A stretch of DNA of 64,000 nt from Nocardia fluminea (lineage in GTDB: Bacteria > Actinomycetota > Actinomycetes > Mycobacteriales > Mycobacteriaceae): the NCBI RefSeq assembly GCF_002846365.1, contig NZ_PJMW01000002.1, positions 3,348,001 to 3,412,000 of the forward strand, given 5' to 3'. Position numbers and translations under genes: made by a program. This document shows, piece by piece, positions 55,461 through 64,000 of this stretch (its first letter is position 1; the number at the start of each line of letters is the position of its first letter). The notes below the pieces were generated by a model, which was not told the DNA's origin, made no database searches, and was given only the letters and a program-made list of their open reading frames with translations.

Positions 55461-56954
55461 ATGACCACCACACTCGACACCGGGCTCGAGAGCCCCGCGG
55501 ATACCGGTCGCCGCGGCTCGCACGCCCTGCGCTGGTGGGTGCTTGCCGTACTCGGCATCGCCCAGCTGATGGTCGTGCTCGATGCGACGATCGTGAATAT
55601 CGCGCTGCCCGCGGCCCAGGCCGACCTCGGCTTCGGCGACGGTGACCGGCAGTGGGTCATCACCGGCTACGCCCTGGCCTTCGGCAGCCTGCTGCTGCTC
55701 GGCGGCAGGCTGAGCGACCTGTTCGGGCGGCGCAACACCTTCATCATCGGCCTGGTGGGCTTCGCGGTGGCCTCGGCCATCGGCGGTGCGGCCACCAGCT
55801 TCGAGATGCTCGTCGCGGCTCGCGTCGGCCAGGGTGTGTTCGGCGCGCTGCTCGCGCCCGCCGCGCTCTCGCTGCTCACGGTCACCTTCACCGAACCCAA
55901 GGAACGGGCCAAGGCATTCGGCATCTTCGGCGCCGTGGCCGGTACCGGTGGCGCGATCGGTCTACTTCTCGGTGGCGTGCTCACCGAATGGGCGTCGTGG
56001 CGCTGGGCGATGTATGTGAACCTGATCTTCGCCGCCGTCGCGCTCGTCGGCGCCGTGCTGCTGCTCGCCAAGCACGTCGCGACCTCGCGGCCCAAGCTCG
56101 ATTGGACCGGCACCGTCGCCGTCACCATCGCGCTGTTCAGCATCGTCTACGGTTTCTCCCACGCCGAGTCCAACGGCTGGAGCGACCCGGCCACGCTGGC
56201 CTTCCTGATCGGTGGCGCCGTGCTGCTCGCGGCCTTCGTGTGGATCGAGACCAAGGTCGCCCACCCCTTGCTGCCGTTGCGCATCGTCGCCGACCGCACC
56301 CGTGGCGCGTCGTACCTGACCGTGTTCGTCATGGGCATCGGCATGTTCGCGATCTTCCTGTTCCTCACCTACTACATGCAGCTGACCCTGGCGTACACGC
56401 CGATCGTGACTGGTCTGGCCTTCCTGCCGATGGTGGCGGGCATGGTGGCCTCCTCGACCACCGCGCCGTCGCTGCTGCTGCCGAAGGTCGGCCCCAAGAT
56501 CGTCATCAGCGGTGGGTTCCTGGTCGCCGCCGCGGGCATGCTGTGGCTCACCCAGATCGGTCTCGACTCGGGCTACGTCACCCACATCCTGCCCGCGCTG
56601 GTGCTGCTCGGCCTCGGCCTCGGTGGTGCGATGTCGGTCGCGTTCCAGGGTTCCACGGCGGGCGTGCAGCACGAGGACGCCGGCGTCGCCTCGGCGATGG
56701 TCAACACCAGCCAGCAGGTCGGTGGCTCCATCGGCACCGCGCTGCTCAGCACCATCGCGGCCTCGGCGATGACCGACTACGTGTCGGCGCACCAGCCGGG
56801 CCCGCTCACCATGGCGCAGGGCGCGATCGAGAGTTACACCACCAGCTTCTGGTGGGCGACGGCCACTTTCGTGCTCGGCGCGATCGTGATCGCGGTGCTC
56901 ATGCCGAACACCGTGCCCGCCCCGGCCGAAGGCGAGCCGGTGCTGGCGCACTGA
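55461..56954 (+). CDS. EmrB/QacA-type MFS multidrug transporter
   Basis: A 497-residue MFS antiporter with about 14 predicted helices. The N-terminal part has LDATIVNIALPAAQADLGF, the family motif, and RLSDLFGRRN (motif A). Motif C is GAVAGTGGAIGLLLGGVLTEWASWRWAMYVN. It likely exports drugs or dyes in exchange for protons. ATG with AGGGGAG upstream. Control by the divergent TetR is the natural inference. Confidence 0.9.
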   Translation: MTTTLDTGLESPADTGRRGSHALRWWVLAVLGIAQLMVVLDATIVNIALPAAQADLGFGDGDRQWVITGYALAFGSLLLLGGRLSDLFGRRNTFIIGLVGFAVASAIGGAATSFEMLVAARVGQGVFGALLAPAALSLLTVTFTEPKERAKAFGIFGAVAGTGGAIGLLLGGVLTEWASWRWAMYVNLIFAAVALVGAVLLLAKHVATSRPKLDWTGTVAVTIALFSIVYGFSHAESNGWSDPATLAFLIGGAVLLAAFVWIETKVAHPLLPLRIVADRTRGASYLTVFVMGIGMFAIFLFLTYYMQLTLAYTPIVTGLAFLPMVAGMVASSTTAPSLLLPKVGPKIVISGGFLVAAAGMLWLTQIGLDSGYVTHILPALVLLGLGLGGAMSVAFQGSTAGVQHEDAGVASAMVNTSQQVGGSIGTALLSTIAASAMTDYVSAHQPGPLTMAQGAIESYTTSFWWATATFVLGAIVIAVLMPNTVPAPAEGEPVLAH

Positions 56955-56973
56955 TCCGGTACCACTGCCCGGC

Positions 56974-57006
56974 GATGGCCCGAACCGACAATCGGTTCGG
57001 GCCATC
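56974..57006. terminator. Hairpin after the MFS gene
   Basis: A perfect 15-base-pair stem (56974-56988 with 56992-57006) with a three-base loop CAA lies 20 bases past the MFS stop. No U-tract follows, which is usual here. Confidence 0.7.
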
Positions 57007-57128
57007 GTCGTTCGCCCGCGCGAGCTGCTGAAAGTTTGCTAGGGGGCGCACCGCTCGCCCGGGTGTCGGTGGGTCTCGATACGATGAGCGACGACCACCA
57101 CACGGATCGGCCGACGGGAGGGGAACGC

Positions 57129-57545
57129 ATGGCATCGCGGCTCCCGGCGCTCGATCCGGCCGTCCTCGCGGCGATCTCGGTGGGTGGCGGGCTCGGTGCC
57201 ACCGCCCGTTTCGGGTTCGCATACTGGTGGCCGGTACTGCCCGGCCGCTTCCCGTGGTCGACGTTCACGGTGAATGTGCTCGGCTGCTTCGCGATCGGTG
57301 TGCTGATGGTCGCGGTCACCGAACTGTGGGAAGCGCCGACACTCGTGCGGCCGTTCCTGGGAATCGGTGTGCTGGGGGGCTTCACGACCTTCTCCACCTA
57401 TAGCCTCGAGATTCGTAGACTCGTCGGCACCGGCGCGACGGGCACGGCGGTCGCCTATCTCGGCCTGTCGGTGCTCGCGGCACTCGGTGCCGTAGCGCTC
57501 GCGATGATCGCGACCCGATGGGTCGCGCGGCGGGGGCTCGCGTGA
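57129..57545 (+). CDS. crcB: Fluoride exporter CrcB/Fluc, first copy
   Basis: A 138-residue fluoride channel of the Fluc family with four helices. Motifs are [24 protein letters not shown] and [19 protein letters not shown] lies six bases before the ATG at 57129; an ATG 45 bases earlier in frame lacks a good ribosome site. Gram-positive genomes often carry two crcB genes whose products form a heterodimer. The second copy follows 64 bases downstream. Confidence 0.92.
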   Translation: MASRLPALDPAVLAAISVGGGLGATARFGFAYWWPVLPGRFPWSTFTVNVLGCFAIGVLMVAVTELWEAPTLVRPFLGIGVLGGFTTFSTYSLEIRRLVGTGATGTAVAYLGLSVLAALGAVALAMIATRWVARRGLA

Positions 57546-57609
57546 ATTCGACGACGGAAGGGGGCCATCCGATGGTCGAGATGTGGGCTCCCGCAGGGGG
57601 AGGCGCGGC

Positions 57610-57972
57610 ATGACGGTGGCGCTGGTGCTGGTCGGAGGCATGCTGGGCGCACCCGCCCGGTACCTGATCGACCGGCGGATGACGACGTGGTTTCCGACTG
57701 GGCTGCCGTGGGGGACGCTTACCGTTAACATTGTCGGTTCGGCGTTGCTCGGGGGTCTGATCGGCGCGAGTGCGGGCAGTGCGCTGCTGGCATTCGCGGC
57801 AACCGGCTTCTGTGGTGCGCTGACCACGTTCAGCACGTTCGGCTACGAGACGATCCGTCTGGTAACCGAGGGCGCCTACGTGTACGCCGTGGGCAATGTC
57901 GCGATCAGCGTCGCGGCGAGCCTGGCCGCGGTGTACGCCGCCGCGTCCCTGACCCAGTGGTTGTGCGCATGA
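57610..57972 (+). CDS. crcB: Fluoride exporter CrcB/Fluc, second copy
   Basis: A 120-residue Fluc protein with four helices. It keeps GGMLGAPARYLIDRR, NIVGSALLGG and GALTTFSTFGYE. GGGAGG precedes the ATG at 57610. It likely pairs with the first copy as a heterodimer that exports fluoride. No fluoride riboswitch is recognisable upstream of either gene. Confidence 0.92.
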   Translation: MTVALVLVGGMLGAPARYLIDRRMTTWFPTGLPWGTLTVNIVGSALLGGLIGASAGSALLAFAATGFCGALTTFSTFGYETIRLVTEGAYVYAVGNVAISVAASLAAVYAAASLTQWLCA

Positions 57973-58019
57973 TTCTCATGACCAGCCGCGCGCAGCCGAC
58001 ACGGAAGGGAACACCCACC

Positions 58020-59657
58020 ATGGCCCACGATCGCGCCGGACGGCCCGCCCGCCCGACCGACCTGGTGGATATCGCTCACCTGGTCACCGCGTACTACAGC
58101 CTCGTCCCCGATCCGGACGAGCCGAGCCAGCAGGTGGTGTTCGGCACCTCCGGTCACCGCGGGTCCAGCGAGGACGGCGCGTTCAACGAGGCCCACATCA
58201 TGGCGATGACGCAGGCGATCGTCGAATACCGCGCCACCCGTGACATCACCGGCCCGGTCTACCTCGCGCGAGACACCCATGCCCTGTCCGAACCCGCCTG
58301 GACCACCGCGCTCGAGGTGCTCGCGGGCAACGACGTCACCGCCGTGATCGACGCCCGCGGCCGCTACACCCCCACGCCTGCGTTGAGTCACGCTGTCCTG
58401 AACCACAATCGCGGCGGCACCAAGCACCAAGCCGACGGCATCGTGGTCACCCCCTCGCACAACCCGCCGCGCGACGGCGGCTTCAAATACAACCCACCGC
58501 ACGGCGGCCCCGCCGACACCAAGGCCACCGACGCCATCGCCGCCCGCGCCAACGAACTGTTGCGCGGGGGCCTGGCCGGGGTCAAACGGGTCTCGTTCGA
58601 TCAGGCGATGAAGTCCCACGTCGAGCGCTACGACTACCTCGACCAGTACGTCTCCGACCTGCCGAACGCGTTGAACCTGGACGCGATTCGCGGCGCAGGC
58701 ATCCGGATGGGCGCCGACCCGATGGGTGGCGCGAGCGTGGACTACTGGGAGGAGATCGGCCAGCGTTTCGATCTCGAGCTCGAGGTGGTCAACCCGTTCG
58801 TCGACCCCACCTGGCGTTTCATGACCCTCGACAGCGACGGTCAGATCCGGATGGATCCGTCCTCACGCCATGCCATGGCGGCGCTGGTCGGCATCAAGGA
58901 CGACTACGACATCTCCACCGGCAACGACGCCGACGCCGACCGGCACGGCATCGTCACCCCCGACGGTGGCCTGATGAACCCCAACCACTTCCTGTCCGTC
59001 GCGATCGAATACCTGGTCGCGAACCGGATGTGGTGGGACGCCCTCACCAAGATCGGCAAGACCGTCGTCACCTCGTCCATGGTCGACCGCGTGGTCGGCG
59101 TGCTCGGACGGGATGTGCACGAAGTGCCGGTGGGCTTCAAGTGGTTCGTGCCCGGATTGTTCAGTGGCAGTTTGGCATTCGGCGGTGAGGAGAGCGCGGG
59201 AGCGTCGTTCCTGCGGATGGACGGCACCGTCTGGACCACCGACAAGGACGGCATCCTGCTGGCCCTGCTCGCCGCCGAGATCGCCGCCGTCACCGGCCAG
59301 ACCCCGTCGGCCAGGTACGGCGAACTCGAACGTCAGTACGGCAGCCCCGCCTACGCGCGCATCGATGCCGCCGCCACCAGCGCACAGAAGGCCGCACTCG
59401 CGCGTCTGACACCGGAGGCCGTCACCGGCACCGAGATCGCGGGGGAGGAGATCACCGGCATCCTCACCACCGCGCGCGGCAACGGAGCACCGCTGGGTGG
59501 ATTGAAGGTGACCACGGAGAACGCCTGGTTCGCCGCACGTCCCTCGGGCACCGAGGACAAGTACAAGATCTACGCCGAGTCCTTCCTCGGTCCCGAGCAT
59601 CTCACCCAGGTACAGGCCGCGGCCGAGGAGATGGTGAACCAGGCGCTGGGCGAGTGA
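58020..59657 (+). CDS. pgm: Phosphoglucomutase (alpha-D-glucose)
   Basis: Interconverts glucose-1-phosphate and glucose-6-phosphate. The 545-residue protein matches bacterial Pgm in length. Active-site Ser 146 lies in TPSHNPPRDGG, the metal loop is DADADRHG, the sugar-binding loop GGEESAG, and the phosphate-binding loop RPSGTEDKYKIY. ATG 58020 has a GGAAGGG upstream; in-frame ATG 57978 is weaker. The next gene overlaps by four bases. Confidence 0.93.
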   Translation: MAHDRAGRPARPTDLVDIAHLVTAYYSLVPDPDEPSQQVVFGTSGHRGSSEDGAFNEAHIMAMTQAIVEYRATRDITGPVYLARDTHALSEPAWTTALEVLAGNDVTAVIDARGRYTPTPALSHAVLNHNRGGTKHQADGIVVTPSHNPPRDGGFKYNPPHGGPADTKATDAIAARANELLRGGLAGVKRVSFDQAMKSHVERYDYLDQYVSDLPNALNLDAIRGAGIRMGADPMGGASVDYWEEIGQRFDLELEVVNPFVDPTWRFMTLDSDGQIRMDPSSRHAMAALVGIKDDYDISTGNDADADRHGIVTPDGGLMNPNHFLSVAIEYLVANRMWWDALTKIGKTVVTSSMVDRVVGVLGRDVHEVPVGFKWFVPGLFSGSLAFGGEESAGASFLRMDGTVWTTDKDGILLALLAAEIAAVTGQTPSARYGELERQYGSPAYARIDAAATSAQKAALARLTPEAVTGTEIAGEEITGILTTARGNGAPLGGLKVTTENAWFAARPSGTEDKYKIYAESFLGPEHLTQVQAAAEEMVNQALGE

Positions 59658-60985
59658 GCGCCCCGGCCAAAGTCCGGCTACCCGCCGAGATCTGGGTACT
59701 GATCGCGGCGGCCTTCGTGATCGCGCTCGGGTTCGGTCTCGTCGCGCCCGTGCTGCCCCAGTACGCCCGCGAATTCGGGGTCGGCATCGCGGCGGCGTCG
59801 GCGATCGTGAGCGCGTTCGCGTTGATGCGGTTGCTGTTCGCGCCCGCCAGCGGCCGGCTCGTGCAGAAACTGGGCGAGCGGCGGGTCTACCTGGCGGGCA
59901 TCGTGATCGTGGCGGTGTCGACCGGGGCGTGCGCGCTGGCGCAGACGTATTGGCAACTGCTGGTGCTGCGTTCGCTCGGTGGCATCGGATCCACGATGTT
60001 CACGGTGTCGTCGATGGCCCTGATCATCCGGGTGTCACCGCCGGCCGCGCGTGGCCGCGTATCGGGGGTCTACTCGACCAGTTTCCTGATCGGGTCTCTG
60101 CTCGGGCCGCTGGTCGGCAGCAGTCTGGCCGGTTTCGGTCTGCGCACGCCGTTCCTCATCTACATGGTCGCGCTGCTCGTGGTGTGCGTGATCGTGTTCG
60201 CCGGGCTGCGCGAATCGCCGGTGCTCGTGCCCGAAGACGGTGCGAAGCCTGTCGAGTTCACCTTCCGTCAAGGGTGGGCCGAGCCCGCCTATCGGGCGGT
60301 GCTGCTGTCGAGTTTCGCCGGCGGCATCGCGGTGTTCGGTGTGCGGATGGCGTTCGTTCCGTTGCTCGTCGTGGAAACGCTGCATCAGGAAGTCGGCATG
60401 GCGGGTGTCGCGCTGACGGTGTTCGCCGCGGGCAACGCCGCCGTGCTGTTCGCGTCGGGCAGGCTCTCCGACCGGCTCGGCCGCAAGCCGTTCCTGATCG
60501 CCGGGTCCGTCATCTGCGCGCTCGGTACCGGTGCGCTCGGTTACGCGCCGTCGCTGCCGTGGTTCTTCGCCGCGTCGTTCGTCGCGGGTCTGGGTTCAGG
60601 GATGTTCAGTCCGGTGCAGCAGGCGGCGCTGGCCGATGTGATCGGGTCGCGGGCTCGCGGCGGTCCGGTGCTGGCCGCGTTCCAGATGTCGGCCGACCTC
60701 GGCACCGTGCTCGGGCCGATCGTCATCGGCTGGTTGGCCGAACGCACCTCGTTCGGGGTGGGCATGGTCGTGACCGGTGCGGTGCTGGCGGTGTCGGCGG
60801 CGGTGTGGGTGTTCACCCCCGAGCCCGCGCAGATCGAACACCCCGACGATCCGGAACACCCCGATCACGCGGGTGACGGCATCGACCCGCAGTGCGCCTG
60901 CGATGGCAGCCCCGACGGTAAGCCGGTGGTGCGTGACGGCATGGTTCCCGCCGGTCGACCCAGCGATTACCACAAGCCGCAGTAG
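59654..60985 (+). CDS. MFS transporter
   Basis: A 443-residue major facilitator with 12 predicted helices. The N-terminal half begins with LIAAAFVIALGFGLVAPVLPQYARE and has motif A (GRLVQKLGERR). The second half has RLSDRLGRKPFL. A hydrophilic His/Asp/Pro tail of about 50 residues ends the protein (ending PSDYHKPQ). The substrate is unknown. Its GTG start overlaps the pgm stop (GTGA). Confidence 0.88.
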   Translation: MSAPAKVRLPAEIWVLIAAAFVIALGFGLVAPVLPQYAREFGVGIAAASAIVSAFALMRLLFAPASGRLVQKLGERRVYLAGIVIVAVSTGACALAQTYWQLLVLRSLGGIGSTMFTVSSMALIIRVSPPAARGRVSGVYSTSFLIGSLLGPLVGSSLAGFGLRTPFLIYMVALLVVCVIVFAGLRESPVLVPEDGAKPVEFTFRQGWAEPAYRAVLLSSFAGGIAVFGVRMAFVPLLVVETLHQEVGMAGVALTVFAAGNAAVLFASGRLSDRLGRKPFLIAGSVICALGTGALGYAPSLPWFFAASFVAGLGSGMFSPVQQAALADVIGSRARGGPVLAAFQMSADLGTVLGPIVIGWLAERTSFGVGMVVTGAVLAVSAAVWVFTPEPAQIEHPDDPEHPDHAGDGIDPQCACDGSPDGKPVVRDGMVPAGRPSDYHKPQ

Positions 60986-61050
60986 CAGGTCAGCGCTGTT
61001 TCGGCGTGCCCGGACGGCACACCGCCGGCGACTCGAGGCAGAGTGGACGG

Positions 61051-61791
61051 GTGAGCACAGCCGGTTCTTCGCACAATCCGCGTCCCGTTTCCAGCAACAC
61101 CACTTACGCGCTGGCCGCGGTGGCGGTCGTCCTCATCGGGTTGATCGTGTTCGCTGCCTACAAGTGGAGCTCGGAACCGCCGCCCGCCGTCCGCAACGAG
61201 GGCTACGGCCCCGTCCGCGAGGCCGCCGTGCAGGTGAGCACCACCCCCGAGGGTGTCATCCGCCTCGGCCGCCCCGACGCCGCCAAGACCATCGACATCT
61301 TCGAAGACCCCATCTGCCCCGCCTGCGGCGCGATGGAAACCGCCTACGGCCAGGAATTGGCCCAGAAGATCGACGAAGGCAAGCTCGCGGTGAACTACCA
61401 CCTCGTCACCTTCCTCGACCCCCAGTCCAAGAGCAAGGACTACTCCACCCGCGCCACGGCCGCGAATCTCTGTGTCGCCCAAGCGGGTTCGGGCCCGGTG
61501 TACAGCAAGTTCCATGAAACCCTGTTCACGAAGAAGCAGCCCTCCGAAGGCGGTTCCGACCTGAGCAACCCCGCCCTGGCCACCATCGCCACCGAATCCG
61601 GCGCCCCCGAATCCGTCGCCGCCTGCATCAACAACGGCGCACAGTCCGAGGCCGCCAAGTCCGCAGCCGCGAAGAACCTGGCCGACCTCGACGCCCGCAC
61701 CGGCAACAAGGCCGCCACCCCCGCGATCTACGACGGCACCACCAAGATCAACTGGCAAGACGAGAACTGGGTAGTGAACCTGGCCCCCTGA
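61051..61791 (+). CDS. Membrane-anchored DsbA/thioredoxin-like protein
   Basis: A 246-residue protein anchored by an N-terminal helix (about 19-38: YALAAVAVVLIGLIVFAAYK), with the soluble part outside. The DsbA-like domain contains CPAC (Cys 89 and Cys 92) in IFEDPICPACGAMETAY, and AATPAIYDGT for the cis-Pro loop. It probably forms or isomerises disulfides of exported proteins. GTG start at 61051. Confidence 0.87.
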   Translation: MSTAGSSHNPRPVSSNTTYALAAVAVVLIGLIVFAAYKWSSEPPPAVRNEGYGPVREAAVQVSTTPEGVIRLGRPDAAKTIDIFEDPICPACGAMETAYGQELAQKIDEGKLAVNYHLVTFLDPQSKSKDYSTRATAANLCVAQAGSGPVYSKFHETLFTKKQPSEGGSDLSNPALATIATESGAPESVAACINNGAQSEAAKSAAAKNLADLDARTGNKAATPAIYDGTTKINWQDENWVVNLAP

Positions 61792-61901
61792 GCCCCGCGT
61801 GAGGTTCGGCACATTCTACCCCTGACCAGCCGATCCTCCCCGCCCCACCGGCACCCCGACCCCCACCCGTAACCCCGCATTTTCGCCGCCTACCAGCCGA
61901 T

Positions 61902-61931
61902 TTGTTCTCTCTCAGACGCATGGTGTAACTT
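61902..61931 (+). promoter_or_regulatory. Candidate promoter of tRNA-Ala
   Basis: TTGTTC (61902-61907) and TAACTT (61926-61931) are 18 bases apart and predict a start near 61938, about 34 bases before the mature tRNA end. Moderate match. Confidence 0.45.
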
Positions 61932-61971
61932 CATTCAGGCAGCAGCGAGAGCCGCTGAAACAACTGAACAC

Positions 61972-62044
61972 GGGGCTATGGCGCAGCTGGTAGCGCACCA
62001 CACTGGCAGTGTGGGGGTCAGGGGTTCGAGTCCCCTTAGCTCCA
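61972..62044 (+). tRNA. tRNA-Ala (anticodon GGC)
   Basis: A complete cloverleaf: acceptor GGGGCTA (61972-61978) pairs with TAGCTCC (62037-62043), the anticodon stem CCACA/TGTGG encloses the loop CTGGCAG with anticodon GGC (62005-62007), and the T-arm is GGTTCGAGTCC. CCA is not encoded. Confidence 0.95.
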
Positions 62045-62051
62045 CTTTCGA

Positions 62052-62085
62052 GAAACCCTCTCTGACTTGCGTCGGGGAGGGTTTC
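62052..62085 (+). terminator. Terminator after tRNA-Ala
   Basis: GAAACCCTC / GAGGGTTTC (62052-62060 with 62077-62085), extended inward by TCTGAC/GTCGGG pairing around a TTGC loop, is followed by TTATC. A good hairpin seven bases past the tRNA. Confidence 0.75.
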
Positions 62086-62301
62086 TTATCGTACTGACCG
62101 GCGGCGTTCGCCATCGGAGTCCCTCATTGGTGTCCTGACGCTTTCGAGAGTTCCGCCAACACGGCGTCCTCGAAGGAACTGGCCCCCGGCGGGCAATGCG
62201 CTACACCCAACAAGGGCCCGCCTCTGATGCGGTCGACGCTGTTGCCTCCAGGGCCCCGCTGTGGCTAGGCTTTGCGGTGTTGTCGTGAGAAGGGGGTTCG
62301 G

Positions 62302-62640
62302 GTGTCAACCGGGGAGGATGCGCCGGGAACGAATTTTGCGATAGTTCCGGACGAGGTAACCGATGCGGGCGCCTACGTCGAGCAAGTCGCTAGTTCTCTC
62401 ATCAGCGGGTTGAATTCGCTCGATCGCGAGGTTTCGAGCGTCCTCGGCAATTGGAAAGGATCCGCGGCAGACGCATTCGGTGAAGGATGGACGGTAGCCA
62501 AGGAGGGCGCTGCCACTGTGCTGGATGCGCTAGAGGCCATGGGCGGACTTCTTGGCGTAGCAAGCAAGACCATTGCTGGCCGCGATATTTCCAATGCAAC
62601 GACTTTTAATTCGCTAGACCTACCGGATCTGAACATGTGA
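62302..62640 (+). CDS. WXG100-family protein (EsxA/B-like), first of a pair
   Basis: A 112-residue type VII (ESX) secretion substrate or chaperone. The central turn is NWKG (Trp 51, Gly 53), flanked by two helices. The GTG start has AAGGGGG upstream, and its stop TGA overlaps the next start (TGATG). This codon use is less G/C-rich than in nearby genes. Paired WXG100 genes usually form a heterodimer that guides or accompanies a large effector. Confidence 0.88.
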   Translation: MSTGEDAPGTNFAIVPDEVTDAGAYVEQVASSLISGLNSLDREVSSVLGNWKGSAADAFGEGWTVAKEGAATVLDALEAMGGLLGVASKTIAGRDISNATTFNSLDLPDLNM

Positions 62641-62942
62641 TGGAAGACAACTTCCGGGACTTTACGTTCGATATCGATGAGTTGGACCAGCTCGTCACCC
62701 GAGCCAACGGATTCATCGGGTTCCTCAACGAAAGCCTCGACGGACTAAACCGACGAATCGCTACCATCCAACAAAATTGGCAGGGAGCTGCTGCCACTGC
62801 GCAGGAGGAAGCCTACCGGGACTGGGTAACCGGGGCTGCTGCGGTAGTCGAGGGAATCACCGAGATGTACAACGCCGCCGTCACCGCACGCGACGCCTAC
62901 AGCGCGGCAGCGGAAACTAATCTGAGAATGAGTGGTGGCTGA
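62640..62942 (+). CDS. WXG100-family protein, second of a pair
   Basis: A 100-residue WXG100 protein with a NWQG turn (Trp 47, Gly 49) between two helices. Its ATG overlaps the previous stop by one base, implying coupled synthesis and a heterodimer. The C-terminal helix ends with AAAETNLRMSGG. Four bases after its stop region the large effector-like gene starts. Confidence 0.87.
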   Translation: MEDNFRDFTFDIDELDQLVTRANGFIGFLNESLDGLNRRIATIQQNWQGAAATAQEEAYRDWVTGAAAVVEGITEMYNAAVTARDAYSAAAETNLRMSGG

Positions 62943-62947
62943 ACTCA

Positions 62948-64000
62948 GTGGGCTCGATCTCCCCGCAGTCTTACGACAGCGCGGCTAAGGAATGCTACGA
63001 CCTTGCGGATAAATTCCAAACCGTATACAACTCACTGCAAACCGTCCTTTTAGAAACCAGCGCGATGGCCGGTGGTTACCAGGCGGTCAAAGCATGGTCG
63101 AAAGCCTACGACGACCGGGCCGGTGCAGTGACTCTGGTGGCGACCAACTTCGCGCGGGCACTGCAACACTTCGGGGATGTCCTGACTGCGGCTGGCTACA
63201 ACTGGAAGTGTGCGGAGTACAAAGCCAACCGTGACCCCAACAAAGGTGCTCCACCGTCGTTGCCTAGCGGTTTCCCCTCGGAACTACCTTACGGGCCGGG
63301 CATAGTTAACGGTGTCGCGTCATCGGGGACCTACAGTCGCGGACTCGAGACGGACTGGACCGAACTGCAAGATAAGGTAACCGCGCTTGTCTCTGGCGGT
63401 GAAGTCCCTGACGGGGACACCGACAAGCTCGCCAGCGCCGCAACCGCGTGGAAGACCTTCGCTCAATCAGACCCCGTGTACGGCGGCAAAGGACGACTGC
63501 TATTGGTCGCTGCCGGGCTTGAACGCGGCTACGGATCTAACGCTCCAAAAGACATTCCGAATCTTGTAGGCCACCTTCGTACGCTGGCTACCAGCGTCGG
63601 TGAGATCGAAGCCGCTGCCCGTGACATTGCGGCCGGAGTCGATGCACACAAGGTTGCTTTGACCGCAATGCGCTCGGACATGAACACCCAGTTCGCCATG
63701 GTGGTGGTCGTCACCGCCATTCAGATTGGGCGCTCGGCGGCTTTACCTTTTCCGTGGCCGCTTTGTCTACGGGCGGGCTCCTCGTCATTGTCGAGCTACC
63801 GATACTCCTCACTACATCGGACCCGAAAGAGGATATAACATTCACTGATCCACGCCGACCACACCTAGGTAGCGACGGAAAATATCATGTGAAGGATGGC
63901 GATCGAGAAGTCCAGATCGATAATCCGAATGATACGTCCAAGACGATCACTGATATTGATGACGTCAAGAATGGTGTTTTGTGGGAGGAGAAGTCGGCCA
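62948..64000 (+). pseudogene. Type VII polymorphic-toxin-like protein, apparent frameshift, 3' end outside the window
   Basis: An N-terminal helical WXG100-like module (about 1-100: SYDSAAKECYDLADKFQTVYNSL) and a second helical region (to about 255) are followed by a one-base frameshift near 63728-63730. In one frame translation runs into 40 odd residues and stops at 63838. In the next frame it continues as a clear membrane segment (GGFTFSVAALSTGGLLVIVEL) and a C-terminal region with GKYHVKDGDREVQIDNPND and ITDIDDVKNGVLWEEKSA at the edge. That region looks like the start of a toxin domain of unknown family. Frameshift could be real or a sequencing error. GTG start. Confidence 0.72.

Noticed and set aside
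57010..57128. A fluoride riboswitch upstream of crcB
   Set aside because: The region lacks the conserved crcB-motif core. Only ordinary G/C-rich sequence and the ribosome site were seen.
62948..63838. Treating the toxin-like gene as a complete 296-residue protein
   Set aside because: The last 35 residues before the 63838 stop are odd and low-complexity, while the neighbouring frame gives a good membrane segment and a domain start. A frameshift explains both.

Overview
The window is high-GC actinobacterial DNA, most likely from Nocardia or a close relative in the Mycobacteriales. Supporting signs are a resuscitation-promoting-factor gene, a prfB / MscS-like / small membrane protein / ftsE-ftsX cluster with smpB and ssrA further along, a fadE24-fadE23-like pair near hisN, AurF-like and DesA-like diiron enzymes, many GTG/TTG starts, and a WXG100 (type VII secretion) pair. 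No rRNA, CRISPR array, insertion sequence or integrase was seen. Assignments come from reading translations and motifs, not from database searches.

Layout. 1-0.9 kb: left-truncated rpf gene with a CRP-type site upstream, and an initiator tRNA. 1-5.4 kb: fructose PTS operon (fruR-fruK-fruA-ptsH) with a readable promoter. 5.5-14.8 kb: ACT-domain protein, lactate 2-monooxygenase-like flavoenzyme, GGDEF protein, galactokinase, quinone oxidoreductase, PhoD phosphatase and a small secreted protein. 14.9-31.5 kb: PepSY protein, tandem acyl-CoA ligases, an ArsR-like regulator, a secreted protein, a first toxin-antitoxin pair, AurF-like oxygenase, F420-type oxidoreductase, DUF1206 protein, two acyl-CoA dehydrogenases and a frameshifted membrane glycosyltransferase. 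31.5-46.9 kb: MerR/hydrolase divergent pair, ftsX-ftsE, small membrane gene, MscS channel, prfB, XRE regulator and flavin reductase, hisN, recQ, DesA-like desaturase, smpB, EamA transporter, an orphan solute-binding lipoprotein and tmRNA. 47-61.8 kb: a second toxin-antitoxin pair, several uncharacterised genes, Nudix, VOC, arsC, aldonolactone oxidase, TetR/MFS pair, two crcB genes, pgm, an MFS transporter and a DsbA-like thiol protein. 61.9-64 kb: tRNA-Ala followed by two WXG100 genes and a multidomain toxin-like gene running off the right edge.

How the parts work together. FruA, HPr and FruK import and phosphorylate fructose under FruR. The lipid genes (two FadD, two FadE, AurF-like, DesA-like) suggest fatty-acid activation, oxidation and desaturation. 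prfB, smpB and ssrA cover termination and ribosome rescue. FtsE/FtsX belong to division and cell-wall hydrolysis control. The right edge looks like an accessory type VII polymorphic-toxin island: its DNA is visibly richer in A/T, it sits beside a tRNA, and the effector gene has an apparent one-base frameshift just before a membrane segment and an unassigned C-terminal domain.
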